DNA from: Piromyces finnis
Taxonomy: Eukaryota; Neocallimastigomycota; Neocallimastigomycetes; Neocallimastigales; Neocallimastigaceae
DNA length: 64,000 nt
Direction: 5' to 3'
Assembly: GCA_002104945.1 (NCBI GenBank)
Contig: MCFH01000004.1
Location: forward strand, 968,001 to 1,032,000
Shown here one piece after another: positions 41,383 to 52,806 of this stretch; the first letter of the stretch is position 1; every line of letters begins with the position of its first letter. The translations under genes and the position numbers were made by a program. Below the pieces are notes generated by a model. The model made no database searches, was not told the DNA's origin, and saw only the letters and a program-made list of their open reading frames with translations.

Positions 41383-42237
41383 TTTTTTTATCATCGAAAT
41401 TTTTTATAATTTTTATATACGTATGGAATAGATGATTCACCGCCTTATGCCTATCAACATATTACTCAAATAAAAAATAAAGGTTTGACTATTCTATATA
41501 AATTTCAATAAAAAAAATCGGGCAAAATAATAAATTTACATTTTAATATTATTTTATACTTTTTTTTCCCATCATTACAGAAAATAAAAGTAAAACGAAT
41601 AGCAAAAAAGTAGTTTTCTTAAAACATATAACTATATATAAAATTTTTGATCCATTTATTAACTTTTTTAAATATATATAATTTATAATAAAATGAAATT
41701 AAAAAAAAAAAAAAAAAAGCAATTAATAATTTTGAATCAATATGATTATAATTTAAAAAAAGCTGTAGAAGAACAATATAAAAAAGATCAATTAAATATT
41801 ATGAATCAAGTACTTTTTTTTTTTTTTTCGATAAAATATTTTATATTTCAAAGAAAATTTTAAATTAAAAAAATTATTTTTTCTTTTTTTTTTACTTATT
41901 TTTGGTATTATTGAATAATTTTACAATATGACCCTTTTTTAAATATTTAAAAATACACACTCTTATAAAGAACTTATTGCAAAAACTAAAATATATGGCA
42001 AGAGAATCAAATTATGGAAAAGATAAACTTTTAAAAGAAAATAAAGAACATGATAGATTATTAAAAAGTATTTCGAAATATCCTCCACCTCATACCCAAA
42101 TCATAAAGCATAATAAAAAGAAGACAACAAAAACTACAACAACTACTACTAGAAATGTTAAATCAACTAAAGTGGGATCAATCTCTTCACAGAAAAAATA
42201 TATAAAAACAGTTCCTAAAAAGTACATTAATAGATAA
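41065..42237 (+). CDS. CFAP97 (hemingway/KIAA1430) domain protein
   Basis: Small protein resembling the CFAP97/hemingway family, known from cilia and flagella. Six exons, 41065-41196, 41310-41319, 41432-41482, 41581-41609, 41720-41809 and 41971-42237, give 192 residues. The family pattern W(D/E)K..Y, then V.(D)..PPYAYQHI, then a helix of the type E(N)..L L K.(I/M)S, is present as KWDKTDYEKYVKRVL, YVIDDSPPYAYQHI and ENKEHDRLLKSISKY. The central segment depends on a 10-nt second exon (41310-41319, flanked by TTCAG and GTAATA) that restores the frame between exons 1 and 3. The C-terminus is Lys/Thr-rich. Together with ARL2BP it argues for a flagellated life stage. Assignment rests on a short motif, so it is good but not certain. 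Confidence 0.75.
41339..41382. repeat. AAT microsatellite in an intron of the CFAP97-like gene
   Basis: About 14 AAT units lie within the intron after the 10-nt micro-exon. The tract ends about 50 bp before the next exon. Confidence 0.85.
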
Positions 42238-42507
42238 TATATATATATATATAATTTCTTTTTTTTTTCATATTCATAAATAATATATTTCAATATTCGT
42301 TAAAAAAAAAAATTATTTAATAAAACTATCTTTATTATTATTATTATTATATTTTATATTTTAAATTATTAAAATTTTATTATATAAATTATTTTACACT
42401 TTTTCCTAAACCCCCTATATACCAAAATATATATATATAGAAAAGAACCCAAAACAAAAGGAATTTGTAACTACTCAAATAATATAATAAAATCAACTAA
42501 TAAGGAA

Positions 42508-42984
42508 ATGAAGAAAGACAAAAAATCAAGTAAAAAGAAATCTACTATAAAAAAAAATATAAAGTATAAAATCAAAAGTGTGGATAGTAGAAGCGGTAGT
42601 GGTAGTTATAGTGATAGTGATAGTAGCAGTAGCAGTAGTAATTATTACAATAAAAATAATCATAGTAGAAATAGTTCATATGATAGTAGTAGCAGTCTTA
42701 TTAGTAATGACCCTAGATATTACGAAGAATTAAATACAAAAATGGAATTAATTTCATTAAACGGAAATGATTTCCCCGAGTATAAACAAATAAAAGAAAG
42801 ATTTGATCGTTTATACGATCTTCCACCTAAATCAACCCTTCCTATATTTGAAAAAGCATCAACAGGTTTTGGAGATGATAATGAAAGTATTGTTGAAATA
42901 AAGAATAAATTATTAAATGAAACTAAATTAATACAAAATAGGCAATCCTTACAAGAACTTGATTTTACCTATTTAAATATATGA
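42508..42984 (+). CDS. Unrecognised small Lys/Ser-rich protein, single exon
   Basis: An uninterrupted frame of 158 residues starts at ATG 42508, 270 bp after the CFAP97-like gene ends and on the same strand. The first 25 residues are extremely basic (MKKDKKSSKKKSTIKKN). A Ser/Asp/Tyr/Asn-rich stretch of about 45 residues follows, built partly from AGT codons. A more ordered acidic/hydrophobic half comes last (NDPRYYEELNTKMELISL, FPEYKQIKERFDRLYDLP). Composition in the second half is protein-like, and stop codons are absent where A/T sequence would normally produce them, which supports a real gene. I recognise no family. The basic N-terminus could bind nucleic acid, but this is only suggestive. 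Confidence 0.6.
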   Translation: MKKDKKSSKKKSTIKKNIKYKIKSVDSRSGSGSYSDSDSSSSSSNYYNKNNHSRNSSYDSSSSLISNDPRYYEELNTKMELISLNGNDFPEYKQIKERFDRLYDLPPKSTLPIFEKASTGFGDDNESIVEIKNKLLNETKLIQNRQSLQELDFTYLNI

Positions 42985-44136
42985 AAAAAAAAAAAAAAAT
43001 CCAACCCAATATTATTAAATCATAATAGTGTATGTGTAATAGATGCAATACAGTATATATATTATCTATATATTATCTATTTTAATCACTCAACTTAATA
43101 TATTTACTATTTGATTTATTTCAATCCATTACACCTATATATACATATTCAACACTATAAAAAAAAATTCATCCTTTTTTTTTTATTATTATTAAATTTT
43201 TGAAAAAAATAATTAATAGATATAATAATTATATAAATACCATTTTTTTATTTCAATTTCTTAAAGAAATCAATGAGCCAAGCACAAACAATATTTTTCA
43301 ATAGTATTAAAATCATTTTAATTTATTGCTTTTTTTTTTCTTCTTCTTCTTCTTCTTCAATTGTTATTATTATTTTGGATCAATTAGTCAATAATTACAA
43401 TGGTACAATATTTAATAATATTTATTAATTTCAATCAACTTTCACATAGTATTTTATTACAATCTATATCAATTTTAAGCATTATCATTTACTTTTTCTT
43501 TTTTTATTATTTTAAATCATCAAAAAATACATATATATATTATCTTTTTTTTTTCAAATCATAAATCTAATATATTCATAATGATACTTATTCACCTTAT
43601 ATATATATTATTTTATTTTATTTTATTTATTTAAATTAATAATTTGATATATTTTTTTTTCTTTTATAGTATTACTCGTAGTTGTTATTGTATTTACATC
43701 AAGTGTACTTTATCCTCCCTCTATAGATATATGATCATATAAAAATAAAAATAAAAATAAAAATAAAAATAAAAATAAAAATAAAAATAAAAATAAAAAT
43801 TATTTAATATTGAAAAAAAAAAGTTTAAATCATAAATGAAAATAATATTAATAATAGTATTACCTCTACGATTACATATTAAAAGAGTTGAATCTTTTCT
43901 ATGAATTTTTTTTTTTTTTTTTTTTGAAGGCATCAACTATTTTTAAACTTTATTAATTTAATTAAAATTATAATGCATATAATACATGTTTTAAAAAAAT
44001 AAAATTAAAAATGAAAAATAAAAATTAAAAAAAAAATAGGTTTAAATAAACACAAATGAATAAAAATTGGGTATAATGTATTCTAGTCATTTTTAGCTAA
44101 AAGTAAGAAAGCCACTATTATACTAAAGTATAATAA
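42985..44136. other. AT-rich spacer, possible small unannotated exon only
   Basis: About 1.15 kb of A/T sequence includes a TTC tract near 43340, an AAAATA-type hexamer repeat at about 43740-43800 and T runs. A weakly supported hydrophobic exon-like stretch at 43670-43734 is listed as rejected. No gene could be supported. Confidence 0.5.
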
Positions 44137-45010
44137 TTGTATTTGACTTCTAATGAGACACTGCCGGAGGACACCGAGCCAAAGATCAAAATTTTGTCAT
44201 GGGAGCAAAATTATGATCTCCATTGGTTTACTCTGGCCCCTCCTGGCCTGTTTTACTGTTTCTTCAGCATTGACGCTCTTGGTTGTTGCTTCAAACCTTT
44301 TGAACATGGACCATTGCTGACCAATAACAAAAGATATGATTTTGGTTAGAAATTCCGCTGCTATCGTCAAAAATGGTATTCCTTCGACAATGGCAGATTG
44401 AATCTGACACTTGCAAAGTTCTTTTCATTCCCTTGAATTGGAATTGATATATTCTTAAAAACTTCTTCCCCAAAGAAGGAATTTAAATATTTTATTGTAC
44501 ACACCAGAATAATCATACACATAAATATTCATCGGAGTATTAGAACTATTACTACTATTAACTAAAATACTATCTAAATTTGAATGATTATCTTCACCAT
44601 TGTTATCATTACTATTATTACTTCTACTACTACTATTAATATTATTACTATTGGTACTATTACTATTGCTACTATAACTATTGTTACTATTACTACTATT
44701 ATTGTTATTGCTATCTCTACGGATAATAACATTTTCATTCACATTGATAGGACCGTTGAAATTACGTTGATTAAAAAAAAAAAAATTTAATAGTTGAACG
44801 ATACCATCGTAATGTTTAATTACGGATATCTCTAAATGTTGGACAATCTAATAACCAATATTTCATACTTTGAACACTACTCTTGCCACATGGACAGTCG
44901 TTAGGACGAACAAACTGGAGCAATAAATTTAGCAACTTTTGCAACTCTAGCATCTAACTTGTATACTAGGAATAAATTCCTCCAACGGTTTTGTCATTTC
45001 AAAATAAAAT
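44137..45010 (-). mobile_element. Decayed LINE-like (non-LTR) retroelement, C-terminal/3' part
   Basis: This island of less skewed composition lies in A/T surroundings. On the minus strand near 44.85-44.95 kb, translation gives LLNLLLQFVRPNDCPCGKSS then MKYWLLDCPTFRDIRN. This resembles the Cys-x-Cys-Gly..(His)..Leu-Leu-x-Cys-Pro zinc-like motif found near the C-terminus of LINE reverse-transcriptase polyproteins, with the usual His apparently lost. A stop follows, then a low-complexity Asn/Ser stretch (about 44455-44742) and further broken frames. At 44237-44278 it matches the tail of the SINE at 27506-27547 in roughly 36 of 42 positions. The copy has stops and no visible target-site duplication or tail, so it is an old 5'-truncated relic. 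No catalytic reverse-transcriptase core remains. Confidence 0.6.
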
Positions 45011-45784
45011 ATTATAAAAATGAAAATAATTGCTAATACATCTAACACAAATGTTATTTCAAATAACATATACCTTGTTTACTTCTCCCCTTCTGAAGGT
45101 ATAAAACAAAAAAAAAAAAAAAAAACAATTATCCTATTATAAAAAATTGGCCCATCTTTAAATCATTTATACGACCATCAACATACCCAATGATTCAACC
45201 ACATTATTATAATATATATTTTTTATAGGTAGGTATATATATATAGATTTATTTATTTATTTATATTTATTTTATTTTATGCTTTATATATATATATTAT
45301 TAAACAAAAAAAAGTTTTATTTTATACTTTTTTCTCTTTAATTGTTTTTTGTTTCGTTTTTTAAGGTAGGTGTGTTTTTTTTGTTTTTCTATTTTTTTTT
45401 TTTTTTTTTTTTTTGTTTTTTGACTTTTTAATATATATATAGAATGTTAAATTGTTATTATATTATTATTATTATCTTAATATTATTTTAACATTTTCTT
45501 CTAATATTAATATTTATTCTCTTTTTTTAACTTTATGCTTTTTCTTTAAGAGTTATTTATCATTTTTATATCAATGAATTTTAAAGTATTTTTTTATTTA
45601 AATACTCTACATCTAATGTATATTAATATAAATATTTAATAAATAATATTTATCAATGTGCTTTACGTGAAAAAACTATAAAAAAAATTACAATGATTAA
45701 TTAAATAATGATTATAAATTGGAAAAAAAAAAAATTAATTAAAAAATTTATTATTATATAAAAGATAGTTTAATCTATTTAAAC
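45011..45784. other. Spacer between the LINE relic and TRAP1
   Basis: About 0.8 kb of A/T sequence lies 3' of TRAP1. It includes a perfect 19-bp palindrome (45051-45069) and T runs. The first 100 bp may still belong to the relic. No gene is seen. Confidence 0.55.
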
Positions 45785-48459
45785 TTAGTTGCTGGTTTCG
45801 GTTTCTGGAACATTAGCACTAACAACATTTTCCATTAATTTGTTTAATCTTCTAATGATAGTTCTTGGATCTTGTAATAAACCAGCAGAAATTAAAGCAT
45901 TATCGTATACTTGACGCATAACTTCAGAAGCAACTTCTGGCTTAGTAGTACGTAACTTGTATAATCCACAAATAACACGGTGACTAGTGTTGATTTCTAT
46001 TTTTTGTGGTGGAATTGGCATACCAGTTAACTTAGAACCTGGCATCATCATCATTAACTTTCTACTTATAGAAGCATCATGATCACGTAAGATAGCTGGA
46101 GTAGATGCAATACGGTTGTTAACAGTAACTTGAGAAACAAGTTCCTTACCTAAAGTTTCCTTAACCCATTCAATCATTTCCTTTTCTTCGGTTTCATTTA
46201 ACTTGGAAGCAGCATTTTCAACCTTACTCTTCTTAGCAATTTCTTCAGCAGCAGCTTGAGATTCAATGTTAAGAATTCTCTTACCCTTATATAAATGAAG
46301 ATTGTTCATAACAAATTCATCAATGGCTTCATGGCATAAAACAACTTCAATATCATTGTTCTTGAATGGTTCATAGTATGGAGAATCTTCAACAATACTA
46401 CGGTTTGGAGTGCAAGTGTAGAAAATACATTCTTGATCCTTTTGCATCTTTTCAACGTATTCATCAAATGAAGTAACTTCTCCCTTACCAGTCTTAGTAC
46501 TTGGGAATCTTAAAAGAGCAGCAATATCAGTCTTGAAACCGTAATCAGCACAAATACCTTCCTTTAAGAAGTTACCAAAGTTACTGGCGAATAATTTGTA
46601 CTTTTCTGGATCACGCTTAGATTCATCTAATAACCACTTAATAACACGAGTAGTTAAAACATTTCTAAGTCTAGCAATTAAGGCATTATCTTGAAGCATT
46701 TCACGAGAAACATTTAATGGGATATCTTCACTATCAACAACACCACGAACAAAACGAAGCCATTCTGGTAATAATTGCTTACATTTTGCTTGGATTAAAA
46801 CCTTTCTGGAGTAAAGACTAACACCTGGTTGCATACGACCTAAACCCATAGTTTCAGAGTGGTATTGTGGAACGTATAATAAACTAGAAATCTATTTTAT
46901 TTATAATAAAATAATAATGTTTAAAATATGTAAGATTAAAAAAAATAATCATTTTGGTTTATTTGGAAAATTATAAAAATAATTTTTTAAATAATTTATA
47001 ATTAACATTTTATATTATCTATAAACATACTTGAATTGGAGCATCAGTTTTGTATAATAAAGTGAATTGTGGTTTATCATGAGCATTAGCAATGAATCTG
47101 TAGAATTCAATGTGTTGGTCTTCGGTAATTTCATTCTTATTCATAGTCCATAAAGCTTGAATAGTATTAAGTCTCTTACCGTTTAAAACAATTGGATATT
47201 GAACAAAGTTTGAGTAACGCTTAATAATTCTTTGTACATTTTGGATATCAGCAAATTGTTTACAATCTTCACGTAAGTGAATAACAATCTTGGTACCACA
47301 AGTGACACCATCAGCTTCAGCAACATCATAGGAACCAGAACCATCAGATGTCCAGCAGTATCCCTTAGCATTCTTGTGAGCTGATTTAGTATAAACTTCA
47401 ACCTTTTCAGCAACCATTAAACAAGAGTAAAAACCAACACCAAATTGACCAATAATATTTTCCTTAGCACTAGCACTACTTTGGTCAAGCTTCTTTAAGA
47501 AAGCTAAAGTACCAGAATTAGCAATAGTACCCAAGTTATTATTAACTTCATCTTCATTCATACCAATACCGAAATCTTGGAAAATAATAGTTCTATCACT
47601 CTTGTTTATACTAAGATGGATTTCAGCTGGATTAGCAGCAACAGTTTCATCAAGAACAGTTTCATCGGTTAATTGAAGGTATCTTTTTATTCATGACAAT
47701 CAATTATATTAATTATATTAATACATGAAATTTAGCATTGATTATTATCGTATCTTTATTATTAACTTACCTGACTTTTTCTAAAGCATCACTTGCGTTG
47801 GAAATAAGTTCTCTAATGAAAACTTCCTTGTCAGAATATAAACTTTTAGCTACAATATCAAGTAAACGCTTAGTTTCAGTCTTAAATTCATGCTTAGTAG
47901 CAGTACCAATAGTTTTTTCATTAACAGAAATATTTCCTTCTTCTGGAATTTTATCTTCTTCTTCCTTATTCTATTACAAAATATTAAGAATGTTTATTAA
48001 ATATATTAATATAAAATTAATATATATCTTTTATTTAAAATTTCAATAAAAAAATATATTAAATTTATATAAATTCTTACTTCAGAATTTTCAGTAACAA
48101 GGAATCTTCTAGAAGTCTTGGAAACGCTAGCAGCTCTGTAGTTCTTCTACATAAAATTTAAAATTTACAAAAATGTTTATTTAATAATATTCTATTTTTT
48201 ATATAATTTCAATTCCTTTTAATTTATTCTTGAATTTTTTATTCCTTTTAATACAATCTTGTTATTATTTTCATATCTCTTTTTCATAATATTTGATTAT
48301 TTTATTTATTAACTAATTCTTTCTCTATTTATTTAAAAATCTTTTTTTTTTTTAAGGACTTACAAGAGACTTTAAAGAAACTCTTTCTAATTGTTGAAGA
48401 GAAGAAAGGCTTAAAGTGGCAGCTTTTGGTAAAGCGATTTTTGTAATTTGAGATAACAT
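45785..48459 (-). CDS. TRAP1, organellar HSP90-family chaperone
   Basis: HSP90-family ATPase of the TRAP1 (mitochondrial HSP75) type. Five exons on the minus strand (48459-48364, 48146-48081, 47970-47771, 47682-47031, 46891-45785) give 706 residues, as in human TRAP1 (704). The first 50 residues ([20 protein letters not shown] onward, Lys/Arg/Ser-rich without acids until later) look like an organellar presequence. The GHKL ATP site follows with [25 protein letters not shown] and [18 protein letters not shown]. The middle domain has [20 protein letters not shown] and [14 protein letters not shown]. The C-terminal domain lacks the cytosolic EEVD tail, ending TETSN. If the host is an anaerobic fungus the target would be the hydrogenosome; this is inference. 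Most ascomycetes lack TRAP1. Confidence 0.95.
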
Positions 48460-49419
48460 CTTTTATCTTTATAACAGTTTAATACATTAATAATATTTTT
48501 TTAAATATAAAATTGAATAAAATAGATATAATAATAAGTTAATTTATGAAATAAGCTTATTATAATAATAAATTAATGAGTTATTTTTTCTATTGTTAAG
48601 TTTAATTTTAATTTATAATATATATAATTAGTTCAAAACTTTTTCAAGTTAATATTCATAAAATATTGATTTATTTTTATTTTTATATTATATTATAATA
48701 TCTTTGATTATTATGTTCCCTTTATTCAATTGACATCTACCTACTAAAAGTTTATTAAAAAAAGTTTACAATTATAAAACGCAAGAAAAAAAAAAATTAC
48801 ATCTTTTTTTTTCATTTTTATATTAAATCAAAAATTCCCTTTTTTTTATAAAAGTTTATATATTTATATTATAGTTCATTTATATTATAATATATTTTAA
48901 TTATTTCAAATAATATATTTCTTACAATTAATTGTTTAGGTATGGATTTATCACCATATTAATAATTTCATTTTTTCTGCTTTTTTTTTAATAAATAATA
49001 TATAAATATTATATTAGTAATATATTATATAATATAAATTTAAGCAGTTTTTTTCTTATTTATTCTTTTTTTTCATACGAAAATAAAATTATTTAAATTG
49101 TAATATATGGTAAAGTATAATTAATATATTGTAAAAATGTAAAAATGTATGGGTTAGATTTAAAATTAAGTTAGAGATAAAGTTCGAACTTGGATAATTA
49201 AAATTTATAATATAAAAAATTAATATTCGGATATTGTAAGTAAATTTTAAATTCAACAATCAATAAAAACTTTAATTAAAATGTATATATTATCAGTTGA
49301 TTAATAATATATGATGATGTTATTATTAAAAGATCAAATATATTAATTTATTTATTCATTTATTTATTCATTTATTCATTCATTCATTTATGTATGTATT
49401 TATTTATTTATTTATATAT

Positions 49420-49458
<39 letters not shown>

Positions 49459-49463
49459 TGTAT

Positions 49464-49534
<71 letters not shown>

Positions 49535-50267
49535 TATGACACGAGAATAAGAAATTACTATATTTATAAATATATAAAAGACAAAAGCTCCATAATACTA
49601 TATTTAATAGTATTGTTTTATATTATTTTACGCTATTCTATAATAATTACTTAGCAAAATATTCTTTTTATTTTATTTATTAAAAAAAGAAAATTATATT
49701 CAATTATGAAAATATATTGCTTTCATTATTTTAAAAAAAAGTATTCATTTAATACTTCATAACTTATTGCAAAAAAAAACTAAATAAAGTTATAAAAAAA
49801 AAAAAATAAAGATGCATTGATCAAATACGAGTTATATTTTAATGCTAAAAGTTTAATGTGTAACAATGTATATCTTTTGAGCTTTTTTTTATTTTATATA
49901 ATTAATGACTTTAACTACATATTATATATTGAATTGATCATACTTAATAATTTACATCACATTATTATAAAAATATTATTATATAGGTATTATGGTGATA
50001 TATATAACTTTTTCCTTATTTTTTTTTTTTTTGAAGTTTTATATATAAAATAGTTATAAATTTAAAAAGGTTAAAATTTTATTATATTCAAGTTTTTTAT
50101 AAAAAAATTTATATTAAAAATTTGTTGTGATAAAAAACCTATAAATTTTAATTTTAAAAAAAAAAAAATTTAAAAGATAAAAATATAGAAAAATAATATA
50201 AAATTCAAAATTTTAAAAATTAAAAAGTCGTTTTTTGAATTTATAAGAATTCTATAATAAAAATAAA
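48460..50267. other. Divergent promoter region between TRAP1 and CIAO1
   Basis: About 1.8 kb of A/T sequence between outward-facing genes. It contains a long TTTA microsatellite and otherwise A/T runs. No gene is seen. Confidence 0.6.
49382..49534. repeat. TTTA tetranucleotide microsatellite
   Basis: About 150 bp of TTTA units with a few interruptions (TGTA, TATA). It is open in all forward frames as a Leu/Ile/Tyr/Phe repeat, which creates a spurious open frame from 49394. Confidence 0.95.
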
Positions 50268-52189
50268 ATGGATAAACTTGAGTTAGTAACCGTTTTAAAA
50301 GGTAATATATATATCATAGGGTTTTAAGTATTTTATAAATTTATCGAAATTCATTTTTCAAAATCAATGAAATTTGTTGAAATCAAATTTTTACAAATGA
50401 TTTTATATTATTAATTATAATAAACCGATATTTATTATTGAATTTTATTAATATAGTAATAATTATGTATTTTTTATATTATAATGTTATTCTGTAATGC
50501 ATTTTTTATGTTATAATGTTATTCTGTAATGGTTTCATTTTAATAAACTTAATTATTATATAAATTAAATTTATTATTAAATGAATAATAAAGGTCATAA
50601 TGATAAAGTATGGCAAGCAAAATGGAATTCAAATGGAAGTTTAATTTGTAGTTGTGGTGCTGATAAAAAAGTTTGTTTATATTCTAAGGGACCTAATGGT
50701 CAATGGAATTGTGAAGTATTAGATGAAGAAGTTCATTCAAGAACTGTTCGTTCTGTTGCCTTTTCACCTGATAATAATTTTATTGCCTCTTCAAGTTTTG
50801 ATTCAACAACTGCAATCTGGATGAAAAACAATAATGGTAATTATAAAAGAATAATTCATAAAATATAATTTATATTTTTAATAAAACAAAAATAAAAAAA
50901 TTAATGTTATAAAAAAAAAGATAATTCATTCAATTAAATTTACATTAATATTTAAATTAATGTTATATAAAAAAAGATAATTTATTCAATTAAATTTACA
51001 TTAATATTTAAATTAATGTTATATAAAAAAAGATAATTTATTCAATTAAATTTACATTAATATTTGGAAATTAAACAATTTATAAATTATTTATATTAAT
51101 ATAAAATTCAATTTTTTAATTAATTTTCAATTTTTAATCATTATTATTAAAATTTCAGAATATGAATATATCGCTTCACTCGAAGGTCATGAAAATGAAG
51201 TTAAAAGTGTTGCATGGTCTTCTTCTGGTTCTTTATTAGCTACATGTAGTAGGGATAAGAGTGTCTGGATTTGGGAAGGTATTAAAAATTTATTTTATTA
51301 ATAATTTTTAATTTTTATAGTTTTATACTAATGCTTTTATATAATTTTTCTTTTTCAGTTGAAGGGGATGATGATTTCGAGTGCTTAAGTGTTTTACAAG
51401 AACATACCCAAGATGTTAAAATGGTTGCATGGCATCCATTCGATGAAGTAAATATATTATATATTATTACACTGGATAAGTTTAAAATAATAAATTTATT
51501 AATATATATTTTAGGTTCTTGTTTCAGCTAGTTATGATGATACTATTAAAGTTTGGAAAGATAATGAGGATGATTGGTATTGTGCTGATACATTAGAAGG
51601 TCATATTTCAACTGTATGGGCAGTTGATTTTGATGCAACTGGTGATTTATTAGTTTCCGTTAGTGATGATATGTCAATTAGAGTTTGGAAATGCTTTAAA
51701 AGTAAATAAATATATTAAATTAAAAATAGGTTTTACTATTAGCATCTAAAAAATTATATTTAATAAATATAAAAGACAAAGAGACCAACGAATCAAAATA
51801 TAAACCAGTATCAGTATTAAAGGGATTCCACACAAGACCAATTTTTTCTGTCTCTTGGTCAAAATTAAATAATAAAATTGCTACTTGTGGTGGTGACAAT
51901 TATATACGAGTATTTGAATTGGTAAAGCAACATATTTTAGAATTTTATTTCTAGTAAAAATAATGATTTTGTATTAAATATTTATTATTTTAAATAATTA
52001 TTAAATATATAGGATCAAGAGAATTCAACTGAAGAAGAATTAAAATTTAAGTTAGTTGCTTCTAAACAAAATGGCCATGGGCAATCTGATATAAATAGTG
52101 TTATGTGGAGTACAGATAAAGAAAACCCAGATTTATTATTATCAGCTGGTGATGATAATAATGTTAAAATATGGAAATTAAACATTTAA
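50268..52189 (+). CDS. CIAO1/Cia1, WD40 scaffold of cytosolic Fe-S assembly
   Basis: Orthologue of CIAO1 (yeast Cia1), the seven-bladed WD40 protein of the CIA targeting complex that inserts Fe-S clusters into cytosolic and nuclear apoproteins. Seven exons, 50268-50301, 50594-50836, 51159-51278, 51359-51447, 51515-51701, 51776-51921 and 52013-52189, give 331 residues against 339 in humans. Repeats are clear: [73 protein letters not shown] and [17 protein letters not shown], with the terminal [10 protein letters not shown]. Two introns carry tandem duplications, described separately. The A/T-rich spacer upstream is shared with TRAP1. Confidence 0.96.
50469..50531. repeat. 32-bp tandem duplication in CIAO1 intron 1
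   Basis: Two copies of a 32-bp unit beginning ATTTTTTAT(A/G)TTATAATG lie head to tail at 50469 and 50501, with one mismatch. Confidence 0.85.
50901..51068. repeat. 56-bp tandem repeat, three copies, in CIAO1 intron 2
   Basis: The unit beginning TTAATGTTAT recurs at 50901, 50957 and 51013. The second and third copies are almost identical and the first differs at a few bases. The copies lie in the second intron of CIAO1. Confidence 0.9.
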
Positions 52190-52806
52190 AATTATCAAAA
52201 TCTATTCTTAGTATTATGATTACATTTTTTAATATATATTATATTAAATACAAAAAAACAAACAAACAAACAAACAAACTACACAACATATTATGTTGTA
52301 TTTAATTACATAAATTTTTATTTCCATTTATTTTTAGAATATAAAGTATTTATTATGTTATTTATTATATCATAATCCTAAATCCGAGTATAGATAAATC
52401 ATACTGCTATCATACATGTATAGATAGCTATTAATTTTTTTTTTTTTTTAAAATACCATTTAATATTAATAGTTAGAATATTATATATTTATAGAGTATT
52501 ATATAAATAATAAATCATATTTTAGTAAATAAAAATAAAAATAATTAAAATAAGAATAATAATTTATAATATATAAATGGGTTTAAAAAAAGACTCTTTT
52601 TTAATTTCAATGTTCCATATACATATATAGCTAAAATTCAATATCAAATTTATAGCAATAATATTATTGAACTGCTGTATTAAAATTAAATTAAAGTTTT
52701 ATTAAAAATTTTTTATATATTAAGAAAATTTTAATATAAATACATTATAAAAATTTATTTGTTGGTAACTTTTATAATTTATAAAGTATATAGAAATAAT
52801 TAAGAG
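52190..52806. other. Spacer between CIAO1 and ISY1
   Basis: About 0.6 kb of A/T sequence with a short CAAA tract near 52254-52280. No gene is seen. Confidence 0.6.

Noticed and set aside
43273-43734. Possible two-exon small membrane protein (ATG at 43273 and a hydrophobic stretch LLVVVIVFTSSVLYPP near 43672)
   Set aside because: The first frame runs through a TTC tract to a stop and no donor/acceptor pair joins the two parts in phase.
44137-44349. 70-residue frame in the LINE relic
   Set aside because: It runs antisense to the element and overlaps the segment shared with the SINE tail, so it is non-coding.
49394-49654. 86-residue Leu/Tyr/Ile/Phe repeat frame
   Set aside because: It is only a TTTA microsatellite read as protein.
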